A DNA stretch of 64,000 bases from Acinetobacter piscicola (GCF_015218165.1 NZ_CP048659.1:248001-312000); one strand, 5' to 3'. Positions 8,108 to 21,847 are shown, counted from the first letter of the stretch. Made by a program: numbers and translations. Notes: generated by a model from the letters alone, not told the origin.

Positions 8108-10180
8108 ATGAAAATGGCTCAGCCAAAATTCTTTTTACAGCCACTGACGGCTGCGATTTGTGTTGCGTGTTATTCGGGAAGTGTTCAGGCAGAACAAATT
8201 GAGACTGAACCACATATTCAGCAGTTAGCACCTGTGGTCTTAACTGCACAAAAAGCCAACGATGCCAATGGTTTGGTGGTTCGTGCTGATCCTAAACAGC
8301 CGATTCAGCCTGTACCTGCAACCGATGGTGCTGATTATCTACAAAGCATTGCAGGTTTTAGCTCAATCAAGAATGGTGGTACCAACGGTGATGTAACGTT
8401 TAGAGGAATGTTTGGTTCACGTATTAAAATTTTAACCGATGGCACGGAAAATTTAGGTGCATGTCCATCACGTATGGATGCGCCAACGTCTTATATTCAG
8501 CCTGAAAGTTTTGACCGAATCACAGTCACTAAAGGACCTCAAACCGTTCAATATGCCAATACTGGCTCTGCGGCAACGGTGATTTTTGAACGTCAAAAAC
8601 CAAAACTTTCTGAAGATCATCCTTACCAAGGACAAGCCAGTGCATTGGTCGGCTCGTATGGACGCATTGATCAGAATATTGAAGCCATTGTTGGTGATGA
8701 ACAAAAATATATGCGTTTAAATGCAGGACGTTCAGAGTCAAATAGTTATCAAGATGGTGATGGTCGTACAGTTCCTTCAGCTTGGGAGCGTTGGAATGCG
8801 GATGTCGCTTTAGGTTGGACGCCTGATGCAGACACGTGGGTAGAGTTGACAGGCGGTAAATCTGATGGTGAAGCACTGTATGCAGGGCGTGACATGGATG
8901 GTTCGCAATTTGCCCGTGAAAGTTTAGGTTTAAGATTTGAGAAAAAGAACCTGACCGATGTGATTAAAAAGGTTGAAGGGCAAGTGAACTATAGCTATAA
9001 CGACCATGTGATGGATAATTTTAGACTACGAACACCACCAATGATGGATATGGATCATGACGATATGGATATGGGTATGCATCATGGTGATGCAGATCAT
9101 GGCAGTATGAAAGGTCCATCTGAAATGCAAGTGACGCGCCGTACGTTAAACTCACGACTTGCGGTAACGTCTGAATGGGACAAACTGAGCTTCATCACAG
9201 GGGTGGATACACAACAAAATCATCATGCAGGCAGTATGATGAACAAGCCTTTAACAACCAATATGAAATTTGAATCCTATGGTGTTTTTGGTGAGTTGGG
9301 ATATAAATTCAATGATCGTTATAAGCTGGTTTCAGGTGCGCGTATTGACCAAGTCAAAATTGATGCATTAAAGCTAAATGATGACCGTAAAGAAACCTTA
9401 CCAAGTGCATTTATTCGTTTAGAAAATCAACACCCTGAACACGATGCTAAAACCTATATCGGTCTTGGCTATGTCGAACGTGTGCCTGATTACTGGGAAC
9501 TGTTTAGTACAGCACATGGCAATTCAGGCATGTCTAAACCGACTTTTAATGATTTAAATACGGAAAAAACTTTGCAGTTAGATCTAGGATATCAACACCA
9601 ACATGGCGCATTTAAGTCATGGGCATCTGCATATGCAGGTCTAATCGATGACTATATTTTAATGAGTTATCATCAGCATGGTTCATCCTTCAGTGCAGGT
9701 GCTAAAAATGTCGATGCAACCATTGCAGGCGCAGAAGCAGGGATTGGTTATGACTTTACTGAAGCACTACAGTCAGATCTTAGTCTTGCCTATGCTTGGG
9801 GTGAAAATACGACAGCTCATACGGCATTACCACAAATTGCACCTCTAGAAGGACGTTTTAATTTACGTTATGTTCAAGACAAATATACGTTGGGTTTATT
9901 GTGGCGTGTGGTGGCAAAACAAGACCGTATTAGTCTAAATCAAGGCAATATTGTGGGCTATGATATGGCGGAAAGTAAGAGCTTTAATACATTGGCTCTG
10001 AACGCATCTTATAATCTTGTAGATGATGTCAATCTTGCAATTGGTGTAGATAATGTCTTCGATAAAACCTATACCGAGCATCTCAATAAAGCAGGCAGTT
10101 CAGGTTTCGGCTTTGCCAGTACAGAACAGTTCAATAATATTGGACGCAATTACTGGGCACGGATCAGTATGAAGTTCTAA
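8108..10180 (+). CDS. oprC: TonB-dependent copper receptor, OprC/NosA-like
   Basis: An outer-membrane receptor of 690 residues with a signal peptide (cut near VQA|EQ, residue 28), a plug domain and a 22-strand beta barrel ending in phenylalanine (ISMKF). In the characterised OprC a CxxxM and an HxM motif bind copper; both are visible here as C119-M123 (CPSRM) and H300-M302 (HVM). A Met/His/Asp-rich segment follows at about 311-334 (MMDMDHDDMDMGMHHG), probably an extracellular loop. The DUF2946 gene just upstream supports a copper role. ATG 8114 is a possible alternative start. The receptor probably takes up copper using TonB energy. Confidence 0.9.
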   Translation: MKMAQPKFFLQPLTAAICVACYSGSVQAEQIETEPHIQQLAPVVLTAQKANDANGLVVRADPKQPIQPVPATDGADYLQSIAGFSSIKNGGTNGDVTFRGMFGSRIKILTDGTENLGACPSRMDAPTSYIQPESFDRITVTKGPQTVQYANTGSAATVIFERQKPKLSEDHPYQGQASALVGSYGRIDQNIEAIVGDEQKYMRLNAGRSESNSYQDGDGRTVPSAWERWNADVALGWTPDADTWVELTGGKSDGEALYAGRDMDGSQFARESLGLRFEKKNLTDVIKKVEGQVNYSYNDHVMDNFRLRTPPMMDMDHDDMDMGMHHGDADHGSMKGPSEMQVTRRTLNSRLAVTSEWDKLSFITGVDTQQNHHAGSMMNKPLTTNMKFESYGVFGELGYKFNDRYKLVSGARIDQVKIDALKLNDDRKETLPSAFIRLENQHPEHDAKTYIGLGYVERVPDYWELFSTAHGNSGMSKPTFNDLNTEKTLQLDLGYQHQHGAFKSWASAYAGLIDDYILMSYHQHGSSFSAGAKNVDATIAGAEAGIGYDFTEALQSDLSLAYAWGENTTAHTALPQIAPLEGRFNLRYVQDKYTLGLLWRVVAKQDRISLNQGNIVGYDMAESKSFNTLALNASYNLVDDVNLAIGVDNVFDKTYTEHLNKAGSSGFGFASTEQFNNIGRNYWARISMKF

Positions 10181-10204
10181 GCACAATGCTGTAAAATAAT
10201 TCAT

Positions 10205-10240
10205 GACAAAAGCCATTGTTTTCATGCAGTGGCTTCTGTC
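10205..10240 (+). terminator. Hairpin after copper receptor gene
   Basis: GACAAAAGCCATTG at 10205-10218 pairs with CAGTGGCTTCTGTC at 10227-10240, with two mismatches. An A-rich sequence, not a T-run, follows on this strand, so its strength as a terminator is uncertain. Confidence 0.45.
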
Positions 10241-10274
10241 AAAATCTATAAAAATAAAGTATTTAATTTTAGAA

Positions 10275-11462
10275 ATGACAATTAATATTGATGAAATCGC
10301 CCGTACTTTAGCTGCATGTGAAGAATATGAGATTTCGGCTTTACATTGGGATGAGCATCGCAAAGCTGCATTAGCCCATGCATTAAAAAAATATACCGAT
10401 GAACCGTTTAAAGTCTATCGATTACTGCGTAAAGAGCAGGGTGAAACACTTTATTTACTGTGTCTGGATTCTCATCAAACAGCTAAAGCCTGTGAAGCAG
10501 AATATCGTCAAGCAAGTTTTTTAAGGCGAAGTGTACCTTTCCTCTTATTATTTACCCTATTTTTACTCACTGCATTCTTTGCAAAATATAAAGATGCCTT
10601 TTTATCGGCGACATTTTTAATCAGCATGCCTTTTGTGATGGGGGCATTATTTGAATACGTGCGTAGCGTGAGCAGCAAACGTGTTGCAAGTGTCAAAAAT
10701 GTATTAAAAACCCAATTGTGGGTCATGCTTATGGTATTGATCATCAGTATTTTTGTACTCAAAGAAGGTACGATTTGCGTAATTATGGCATTGCCCTTGC
10801 TTTTTGCTGCACTGGTGATCGGTGCTTTATTGATGCGTAGTCTATGTCAGTATTTATGGAAGCCGAGCAATAAAATCTATTCTTTAGCATTACTGCCACT
10901 TTTATTGATTGGTTTTTTACCGAAACACAGTCCTGATCAATTTGGAAAAGTTGAACGTACAATAGTCATCAATGCCCCGATTCAGCAGACTTTTGATGCA
11001 ATTTCAGATGTGCAGAAAGTTCAAGACCATGAGATTGCCCATAATTTTATTTTTACCATGGGTTTTCCAAAACCAATGCTTGGGAAAAATGAAGCAACTC
11101 AGGCAGGTTTGCTACGCCATATTTATTGGCAACGGGGTATTTATTTCCAAGAAAAAGTCACCCGTTTTGAGCCACCTTATGTTTTAGCATGGAAACCTGA
11201 ATTTAACAAAGCGTCATTTCCCCAAGGTTCTTTAGATGATCATATCGAAATCGGTGGGCAATATTTTGATGTTTTATCCAGTGAATATCGTCTAGTACAG
11301 ATTTCACCACAGCAAACCCAACTTATTTTGAGCATGGATTATCGTTTAAGTACTGACATGAATTGGTATAGTGATTTATGGGTTCAATACGTACTGAATC
11401 AATTTAGTGATGTCGTGATGAATATTTATAAAAATCGACTAGAACATCGTTCAATTGCATGA
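10275..11462 (+). CDS. Membrane protein with C-terminal SRPBCC (START-like) domain
   Basis: The protein is about 395 residues. The first 85 residues are soluble, four to five hydrophobic helices follow (about 85-220), and the rest is a soluble domain beginning KVERTIVINAPIQQTFDAISDVQKVQ. That start is characteristic of SRPBCC/polyketide cyclase-type proteins, whose deep pocket binds hydrophobic ligands. The link between a membrane domain and a START-like domain is unusual but plausible for a lipid-handling protein. ATG 10275 begins the more protein-like N-terminus; earlier in-frame starts extend back over the hairpin at 10205. Function is unknown. Confidence 0.65.
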   Translation: MTINIDEIARTLAACEEYEISALHWDEHRKAALAHALKKYTDEPFKVYRLLRKEQGETLYLLCLDSHQTAKACEAEYRQASFLRRSVPFLLLFTLFLLTAFFAKYKDAFLSATFLISMPFVMGALFEYVRSVSSKRVASVKNVLKTQLWVMLMVLIISIFVLKEGTICVIMALPLLFAALVIGALLMRSLCQYLWKPSNKIYSLALLPLLLIGFLPKHSPDQFGKVERTIVINAPIQQTFDAISDVQKVQDHEIAHNFIFTMGFPKPMLGKNEATQAGLLRHIYWQRGIYFQEKVTRFEPPYVLAWKPEFNKASFPQGSLDDHIEIGGQYFDVLSSEYRLVQISPQQTQLILSMDYRLSTDMNWYSDLWVQYVLNQFSDVVMNIYKNRLEHRSIA

Positions 11463-11502
11463 CAAAGATATACATCAATTTGTAGTCCTATTGCACCCAA
11501 AA

Positions 11503-12711
11503 TTACTGATACATACTTGCCAATTGCTGACCTGCATTTTGATATAAAGTATTAGAATACTCCTGTTGCGCCCGACCATGTTGTTGTAAAAACTGTTGCA
11601 AACGTGCGTTATAACGGGCGCTCCCATAAATCATTGTATTCTTGGCAAATAAATACAATGGATACCATGCTACAGCGCGTGGTTTTAAACCGAGCGCTTT
11701 CATTTTTTTCTTACCAATAAACCATTGGGTAATATCTAAATGATTACGATAGGCTTTTTTCTGTAAAAAGGTTTTGAAATATGGATATTGTCGTTCGAAA
11801 GGTTCTTTAGATAAACTGACGGCTAAGGTACGACTACTGTCATCAGTCGCAGGATGGGCATAATTCATCCATTGCAGTAATTTCCATCCTTCAGATTCTT
11901 TGTTGACGAGCCATTTTTCATCAATACCCATTAACCATCCTGTATATTTCCAAAAATGTAATACCGCTTCCGATTCGGCTTTACTTGGAAAAATCCCTAA
12001 AACACGTGAACCGATTAACAACAAACCACTAAAGGCAATATTGGTCATCGCTTGGTCATACTGATTAATGGGTGTACCCCAAAATGCATGATCCCAATCT
12101 TTAGATTTATTGAGCTGAAAACGTACTAAGGCATGAATAAAACGGACATAAATGGTTGAGATAAAACCTGAGTTGAAACGCTGAAAACTTTGCTGTTGAT
12201 TGACATCGAGCCACCATTTTTGCGTTTCGGCTAAACGCTTGCCGGCATATTGATTCAATGCACCCGTCATAATCAAGGGTTGATTAAATCCCGGGAATTG
12301 ATAACCGACCATCAGAGCAGCATCCCGTAAAATAAATGTACTGTTATGCCCAAGCCGATGGGTAAACTTAACTGCTGTGGTTAATTTCTCAGGTTCAAGC
12401 CATACAGGTGGGGTGGTCACCAAGTCGAAAAACTCAGTTAAAACGGGTTCATCAATATCAAGCTTTTCTACTCCCTGATACAAGGCTGTTTCAAATAACT
12501 TACGATTGCGCCGTGGATTCTCCATTACCCATTGCATCACTTTGTCTATGGCAACATCACCTGTGAACAAACTCTGATTTAATTCAAGATAATCCTCATA
12601 GCTTGGAATAAAGTGCTGATCAGTGAAATGATTTAAGATTTTTGAAATCAAGTCGCTGTGACGCATTTTTTCAAATGATGCCAAACGTTTCGCAATCATT
12701 GGTTCTGACAT
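11503..12711 (-). CDS. MpaB/DUF2236-family oxygenase
   Basis: The 402-residue protein resembles the ER-bound oxygenase MpaB/DUF2236 family, which also includes the latex-clearing protein Lcp. Family-like segments include LRDAALMVGYQFPGF, ALNQYAGKRLAETQ and IYVRFIHALVRF, with His, Arg and Lys residues where heme-binding members have theirs. Lcp-type members are heme enzymes that cleave double bonds; the substrate here is unknown. There is no signal peptide. It is divergent from a TetR gene across a near-perfect 22-bp palindrome, so it is very likely that regulator's target. Acinetobacter often annotates such genes simply as oxygenase MpaB family. Confidence 0.75.
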   Translation of the reverse strand: MSEPMIAKRLASFEKMRHSDLISKILNHFTDQHFIPSYEDYLELNQSLFTGDVAIDKVMQWVMENPRRNRKLFETALYQGVEKLDIDEPVLTEFFDLVTTPPVWLEPEKLTTAVKFTHRLGHNSTFILRDAALMVGYQFPGFNQPLIMTGALNQYAGKRLAETQKWWLDVNQQQSFQRFNSGFISTIYVRFIHALVRFQLNKSKDWDHAFWGTPINQYDQAMTNIAFSGLLLIGSRVLGIFPSKAESEAVLHFWKYTGWLMGIDEKWLVNKESEGWKLLQWMNYAHPATDDSSRTLAVSLSKEPFERQYPYFKTFLQKKAYRNHLDITQWFIGKKKMKALGLKPRAVAWYPLYLFAKNTMIYGSARYNARLQQFLQQHGRAQQEYSNTLYQNAGQQLASMYQ

Positions 12712-12747
12712 AGTAGTCTCTTGTTGATTATTATTTGTTCAAACTTT

Positions 12748-12769
12748 AATATGAATAATTATTCGTATT
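12748..12769. promoter_or_regulatory. 22-bp palindromic operator candidate
   Basis: The segment 12748-12769 reads the same on both strands except for one base pair (AATATGAATAA against AATACGAATAA in the two arms). It lies midway between the divergent MpaB gene and the tetR gene, the usual position for a TetR operator controlling both. Confidence 0.6.
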
Positions 12770-12818
12770 CAATTCGCATTTTGAAAATGCACTAAATCAC
12801 TCATAAAAGAGACAATAA

Positions 12819-13433
12819 ATGAGAAAACAACCTCAACAACAAAGAGCTATTCAGATTGTGAATGATATTTTAGAAGCGACACAATACTGCATAGTCGAAC
12901 AGGGGATACACCAACTGACCACACCCAAGATCTCAGAAAAGTCAGGTGTTAGTGTTGGCTCAATCTATCAGTACTTTGAAAATAAAGAACAAATTATTGA
13001 TGAACTTCTGCGTCGAAAGAGTGAAAATCTTGGGATGGCACTGAAAGAACTTACAACCCAACAAAAACAACGACCTTTAGAGCAATTGATTTCAATCAGC
13101 ATTCAGTTTGGTTTTGATATGATGAAAGCCGATAACGGTTTTTTTATTGAAGTATTAAAACATTGGCATCAATATATTAACTCAGAAGCAGCGCAGATCG
13201 TTGAACAACACTTTTTTGAAGTAGGTATCTATGTGTTTAATCAGTTTTTTCAGCATTGGAGTTTCGAAATGCTGAAAAATAAGTCATTTGTGATCGTTAA
13301 TAGCACCTTATTTACCATGATGCGCTATGTGAGTAACAATAGTTTTCTTATTTCAGAACAACAGCTTAAGAAAGAACTGACCATGATGATATTGGCTTAT
13401 TTAGAGGTGGAAAATATAAATGAAATAAAATAA
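12819..13433 (+). CDS. TetR/AcrR-family regulator of divergent oxygenase
   Basis: The protein is 204 residues. It has an N-terminal TetR helix-turn-helix (about 30-60: HQLTTPKISEKSGVSVGSIYQYF, then ENKEQIIDELL) and a helical C-terminal domain of the TetR_C type. GSIYQYFxNKE is the classical TetR signature. It is transcribed away from the MpaB-like oxygenase and probably represses it through the palindrome at 12748-12769. No effector can be inferred. The AT-rich gap downstream leads straight into the rrn promoter. Confidence 0.88.
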   Translation: MRKQPQQQRAIQIVNDILEATQYCIVEQGIHQLTTPKISEKSGVSVGSIYQYFENKEQIIDELLRRKSENLGMALKELTTQQKQRPLEQLISISIQFGFDMMKADNGFFIEVLKHWHQYINSEAAQIVEQHFFEVGIYVFNQFFQHWSFEMLKNKSFVIVNSTLFTMMRYVSNNSFLISEQQLKKELTMMILAYLEVENINEIK

Positions 13434-13519
13434 TAAATAAAAAATTAATTAAAAACATAAGCTTAGTTTGTTTATTGATTGAAAGTTAGACATGTAAATA
13501 CTTAATTTAAAAAAAGGGG

Positions 13520-13547
13520 TTGCGTCGTATCTGAAATGCTGTAGAAT
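13520..13547 (+). promoter_or_regulatory. rrn operon promoter
   Basis: TTGCGT at 13520-13525, a 16-base spacer and TAGAAT at 13542-13547, preceded by an A/T-rich tract that could act as an UP element. It lies about 340 bases before 16S, a typical leader length. I see no other gene in the 13434-13888 gap, which is otherwise the transcribed rrn leader. Confidence 0.65.
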
Positions 13548-13739
13548 GCACATCCATCGGCGGTGATGAAGATTAAAACTTCTGATAAAACAATGACTTG
13601 GTTGAATTGATTAAGTTGGGTTTTAGAAGGAAGGATTAAAAATAATTTTCATTACATGTTGACTTTCTAGAGATAGAGAGTAATATAGCCGACCTAGCTT
13701 GATGCTGACGAAGCATTAAGAAGATCATTAAGAGAATAT

Positions 13740-13766
13740 GAAGAACAACTTGTGTGGATTTTTACT
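13740..13766 (+). other. 5' arm of 16S rRNA processing stem
   Basis: GAAGAACAACTTGTGTGGAT at 13740 is complementary, apart from a small bulge, to the stretch 15443-15470 after 16S. Together they form the long stem cut by RNase III in bacterial rRNA precursors. Confidence 0.7.
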
Positions 13767-13888
13767 GATTGATTGATCGAAATTATTTTCATTGATTGAT
13801 GGTAGAAATTACTCGAAGTTTATTTGAGAAATTAAAGTCAGAAAATTGATGAGCCAAGATTTGTACCCTTATAGGTACTAATGATTTT

Positions 13889-15425
<1,537 letters not shown>

Positions 15426-15442
15426 ACGAAAGATTGACGATC

Positions 15443-15470
15443 GGTAAGAATCCACAACAAGTTGTTCTTC
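15443..15470 (+). other. 3' arm of 16S rRNA processing stem
   Basis: This stretch (ending AAGTTGTTCTTC) pairs with 13740-13766 upstream of 16S. It lies between the 16S end and tRNA-Ile. Confidence 0.7.
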
Positions 15471-15484
15471 ATTGAAGTATCTGA

Positions 15485-15561
<77 letters not shown>

Positions 15562-15635
15562 TTCTGACGAACACATTATTTAATTGAAAAATTAAATATT
15601 GAGTACAGGGAATTAGATATTTTAGATCTTAAGCT

Positions 15636-15711
15636 GGGGACTTAGCTTAGTTGGTAGAGCGCCTGCTTTGCACGCAGGAGGTCAGGAGTTCGACTCTCCT
15701 AGTCTCCACCA
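15636..15711 (+). tRNA. alaT: tRNA-Ala (TGC anticodon)
   Basis: A 76-nt cloverleaf with acceptor stem GGGGACT/AGTCTCC, anticodon loop TTTGCAC, T-loop GTTCGACTC and an encoded CCA. It is the second spacer tRNA of the rrn operon. Confidence 0.97.
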
Positions 15712-16072
15712 CATTCTTACGGAATGTTAACTAGCTAATAAACAAGCAAATAAAATGATAGCTTATAGAGCTTAGTGATAAAGAAGCGTATAATACGCTG
15801 CATTGTTATTAAGCTCTGTGATTTATCACAGTTGACTGCGATCTGACGAAGACGTAGTGAATCATTAACAGAATATATTTGAGTTGAAATAAATTGTTCA
15901 TACTCGTTTCAAGTAGGCAACTACAAGAAATGAGTTACTAGCGATAAAACTGAATCAAGCGTTTTGGTATATGAATTTAGATTGAAGCTGTACGGTGTTT
16001 AGATACACAGTACTTCAAACTGTAATGTTGGTTATCCTACTTGTAGGGATGAACGACTGTTTGGGGTTGTAT
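15712..16072 (+). other. tRNA-Ala to 23S spacer with 23S processing stem arm
   Basis: This 361-base spacer has no gene. Its last part (16057-16079, CTGTTTGGGGTTGTATAG) is complementary to 18957-18980 after 23S, with one bulge, giving the RNase III processing stem of pre-23S rRNA. Confidence 0.7.
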
Positions 16073-18965
<2,893 letters not shown>

Positions 18966-19125
18966 ACAACACCCAAACAGTTGTATGTTTCAATGAATTC
19001 AAAGCAAAATGCTTGATTTAGTTCAAAAGCTAGTTACAATAGCAACTCAAATTATCCTGTTAATAACTCATTTGGTTGAAAGCCGTGGCATCTAAATAAG
19101 ACCATAGCGAGTATCCATAACAGTT

Positions 19126-19241
19126 TGCTGGCGACAATAGCAAGAGTGAACCACCTGATCCCTTCCCGAACTCAGAAGTGAAACCTCTTAGCGCTGATGG
19201 TAGTGTGGGATTACCCATGTGAGAGTAAGTCATCGCCAGCT
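19126..19241 (+). rRNA. rrf: 5S ribosomal RNA
   Basis: About 116 nt. The terminal stem GCTGGCGA/TCGCCAGC is clear, and the conserved core CCGAACTCAGAAGTGAAAC and GATGGTAGTGTGGG is present. It is the last gene of the rrn operon. Confidence 0.96.
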
Positions 19242-19252
19242 TTTAAATTTAA

Positions 19253-19286
19253 ACACCCCCAACCTTACGGTTGGGGGTGTTTTTTT
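19253..19286 (+). terminator. rrn operon terminator
   Basis: Perfect 12-bp stem ACACCCCCAACC/GGTTGGGGGTGT with a TTAC loop, followed by six T residues, 11 bases after 5S. Confidence 0.93.
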
Positions 19287-19411
19287 ATGCTTGTCTAAAG
19301 TAAAAAGAAAAATGTACGACTTGATGAGTCGTTTGGTTGAATTTAAATATTTTATCCTAAAGTTTTTTCGGTTAATTTATGATTTAAATGCTAATCAGAT
19401 CATCAATTCCT

Positions 19412-20143
19412 ATGCAAGCTAAGCCTTATTTACGTTATGTAGAAATAAAAGAACCAAATCAACATGATTGGTCACTTTATCCATTTAATATTCCTGCTGT
19501 TAATGATATGGAAAATATTGATTTTCATGCTGATGTAACATTTTTTGTAGGGGATAATGGTTCTGGTAAGTCTACAGTATTAGAGTCGCTTGCATTAGCA
19601 CTTGGATTTTCAGAAGAGGGAGGGACTTTAAATGTACAATTAAACTCTGCAAGTAGTAGTTCCAACTTGTATGAAGCTCTCAAACTGATTAAAAGCTATA
19701 AAAAGCCGAAAGATTACTATTTTCTACGTGCTGAAAGCTTTTATAACGTTGGCACGTATATGAATGAATTAGGTTATATTGACGGGTATGGTGGAAATAT
19801 TCATGAACGGTCGCATGGGGAGGCTTTTTTTAAAGTATTGAGCCATAAATTAACAGGGAATGGCTTATATTTGCTTGATGAACCAGAAGCAGCTTTATCT
19901 CCTTATATGCAAATGACAGCATTGGCAGTTATAGATCAATTATGTAAAGATCAATCACAGCTTATAATTGCTACACATTCACCAATTTTACTTGCTTATC
20001 CCAATGCAACGATTTATCAATTTTCTGATACTGGAATTAAAAAAGTAAAGTATGAGGAAACAGATCATTTTAGAATTACACGTGATTTTTTAAATAATTA
20101 TGAGAAAAGAGTTGAACAGTTATTAAAGGAAGATGATTCATAA
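19412..20143 (+). CDS. SMC-like AAA ATPase of the COG3910 type
   Basis: The protein is about 243 residues and has a full ABC/SMC-like ATPase core. Visible are Walker A GDNGSGKST, a signature-like SHGEAFF, Walker B LYLLDEPEAALSP and the H-loop ATHSPIL. There is no coiled-coil insertion, so it is a compact, stand-alone ATPase like those in COG3910. Such proteins have no settled function; some relatives are parts of defence or DNA-repair systems, but no partner gene is next to it here. Start is uncertain (ATG 19388 also possible, neither with a good ribosome site). It lies just behind the rrn terminator. Confidence 0.78.
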   Translation: MQAKPYLRYVEIKEPNQHDWSLYPFNIPAVNDMENIDFHADVTFFVGDNGSGKSTVLESLALALGFSEEGGTLNVQLNSASSSSNLYEALKLIKSYKKPKDYYFLRAESFYNVGTYMNELGYIDGYGGNIHERSHGEAFFKVLSHKLTGNGLYLLDEPEAALSPYMQMTALAVIDQLCKDQSQLIIATHSPILLAYPNATIYQFSDTGIKKVKYEETDHFRITRDFLNNYEKRVEQLLKEDDS

Positions 20144-20452
20144 AATTTTTCAACTCTTCAATGATAATTTCTTATTTTATTCAAATAGGATTGCAAATCT
20201 ATTTAGAAAAATTAAAGATAATCAGTGTGTAAAATAAATATAAATCAATAAAAATTAAGCATTAAAAATCATATTTTGATAAATTTTATATTATTTAAAA
20301 TCATATATTTATTAGATTTATATGACTATAAATCTTTATTATCCCTTTGTCTAATTGTCCCTAAAACTTGCTCTGATTATATTTCGAAACCTTGAATTTT
20401 ACTTAAAAATTCATCTGAAATATTGGACAAGTACTCATGGGAGATGAGAACG
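20144..20452. other. Gene-free stretch before AAHS transporter
   Basis: The 309 bases are very AT-rich. Apart from the GGAGATGAG ribosome site for the transporter at 20440-20448, I see no hairpin with a T-run and no frame worth calling. A promoter for the transporter must lie here but I cannot place it. Confidence 0.5.
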
Positions 20453-21802
20453 ATGACGACGGAAAATTTAGATATTAACTCGATAGTCGATAAAGCAAAA
20501 TTTACCCCGTTCCACTTCAATGTAGTGGCTTGGTGTTTATTGATTATTTTGTTTGATGGCTATGATTTAGCGATTAATGGTGTGGTATTGCCACTCTTAA
20601 TGCAAGATTGGGGGCTATCTGCGATGCAAGCAGGAATGCTTGCCAGCACTGCATTAGCAGGTATGATGTTTGGTGCAATGTTCTTTGGCTCTTTAGCCGA
20701 TAAGATTGGTCGTAAAAAAGTCATTATGATCTGCATTGTACTTTTTAGTGGATTAACTTTCGCAGGTGGTTTTGCTTCAAATCCAACTGAATTTGCAATT
20801 TTGCGCTTTTTAGCAGGTCTAGGAATTGGCGGTGTCATGCCAAATTTGGTTGCATTAACTTCTGAATATGCACCCATTAAAATGCGCAGTACATTGGTTA
20901 CAACCATGTTTAGTGGTTATGCCGTTGGTGGTGTCATGGCTGCTTTATTAGGTTCATGGTTTACCCCAAGTTTTGGTTGGCAAATCATGTTCTTTATTGC
21001 AGGGATTCCATTATTTTTATTGCCTGTAATTTGGAAGTTTCTACCAGAGTCTTTGGCATTTATTGTAAAAGAAAATAAGCAAGAAAAAGCCAGAAGTATT
21101 GTGCGTCGTTTAGCACCGAATGTGACGGTGACAGATGGGACAAATTTTACTTTACCTAAAGTTGAAGTACCTGAAGCTGCTAACGTGGTCAGCTTATTTC
21201 GTCGTGGGCGCGCAACCAATACACTCCTATTTTGGTTAGCATTTTTTACATGTTTATTGACGATGTATGCATTGAGTAGTTGGTTACCAAAATTGATGAT
21301 GGCAGCAGGTTATTCAATGGACAATAGCTTGATGTTTATGATGGTCATGAATGTCGGTGCGGTTGTTGGGGTTGTAGGTGGTGGTATCCTTGCGGATCGT
21401 TTCCATTTAAAACCTGTTTTGATGGTTCTTGGCATGATGGGTGCGATTGTCATGAGCTTAATGGGCTTCCAATCAAATCAATTCTTGTTATACATTTTAG
21501 TTTTCTTAGCAGGTGCGGCCTCAATTGGTTCGCAAATGTTGTTATATAGCTATGTTGCACAATATTATCCTTTAGCGATTCGTTCAACAGGAATTGGTTG
21601 GTCTTCGGCAATTGGTCGTATGGGTGCAATTGTTGGACCCATTTTAATTGGTGGCTTGTTAGGGATGAATTTGCCTGCACATTTTAATTTTATTGCAGTG
21701 GGTTTACCTGTATTAATTACTGCAATTGCAGTTGCTTTAATTATGCATGATGATGAATCTGAAAAAGTAGCTGCAAGCTCAGGCGTTGCTGCAAAAGCTT
21801 AA
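20453..21802 (+). CDS. Aromatic acid:H+ symporter family (BenK/PcaK-like) MFS transporter
   Basis: The product is about 449 residues with 12 helices. The first helix carries LFDGYDLAINGVVLPLL, the FDGxD signature of the AAHS family that imports benzoate, 4-hydroxybenzoate, vanillate and similar acids. The loop 2-3 motif GSLADKIGRKK is present, as is a matching second-half motif GGGILADRFHLKPV. ATG 20453 has GGAG 9 bases upstream; an in-frame TTG at 20423 and ATG at 20444 are less likely. No aromatic-degradation gene or regulator is adjacent, so the substrate is open. A strong terminator follows. Confidence 0.87.
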   Translation: MTTENLDINSIVDKAKFTPFHFNVVAWCLLIILFDGYDLAINGVVLPLLMQDWGLSAMQAGMLASTALAGMMFGAMFFGSLADKIGRKKVIMICIVLFSGLTFAGGFASNPTEFAILRFLAGLGIGGVMPNLVALTSEYAPIKMRSTLVTTMFSGYAVGGVMAALLGSWFTPSFGWQIMFFIAGIPLFLLPVIWKFLPESLAFIVKENKQEKARSIVRRLAPNVTVTDGTNFTLPKVEVPEAANVVSLFRRGRATNTLLFWLAFFTCLLTMYALSSWLPKLMMAAGYSMDNSLMFMMVMNVGAVVGVVGGGILADRFHLKPVLMVLGMMGAIVMSLMGFQSNQFLLYILVFLAGAASIGSQMLLYSYVAQYYPLAIRSTGIGWSSAIGRMGAIVGPILIGGLLGMNLPAHFNFIAVGLPVLITAIAVALIMHDDESEKVAASSGVAAKA

Positions 21803-21817
21803 TTGTACTCTATACTA

Positions 21818-21847
21818 AAGACCTCCATTTATTGGAGGTCTTTTTTT
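21818..21847 (+). terminator. Rho-independent terminator
   Basis: AAGACCTCC/GGAGGTCTT stem, 7-base loop, then a T-run. Confidence 0.9.

Noticed and set aside
8468-8876. Antisense frames of 78 and 115 codons within the copper receptor gene
   Set aside because: They are shadows of a strong coding gene with clear ligand motifs on the other strand.
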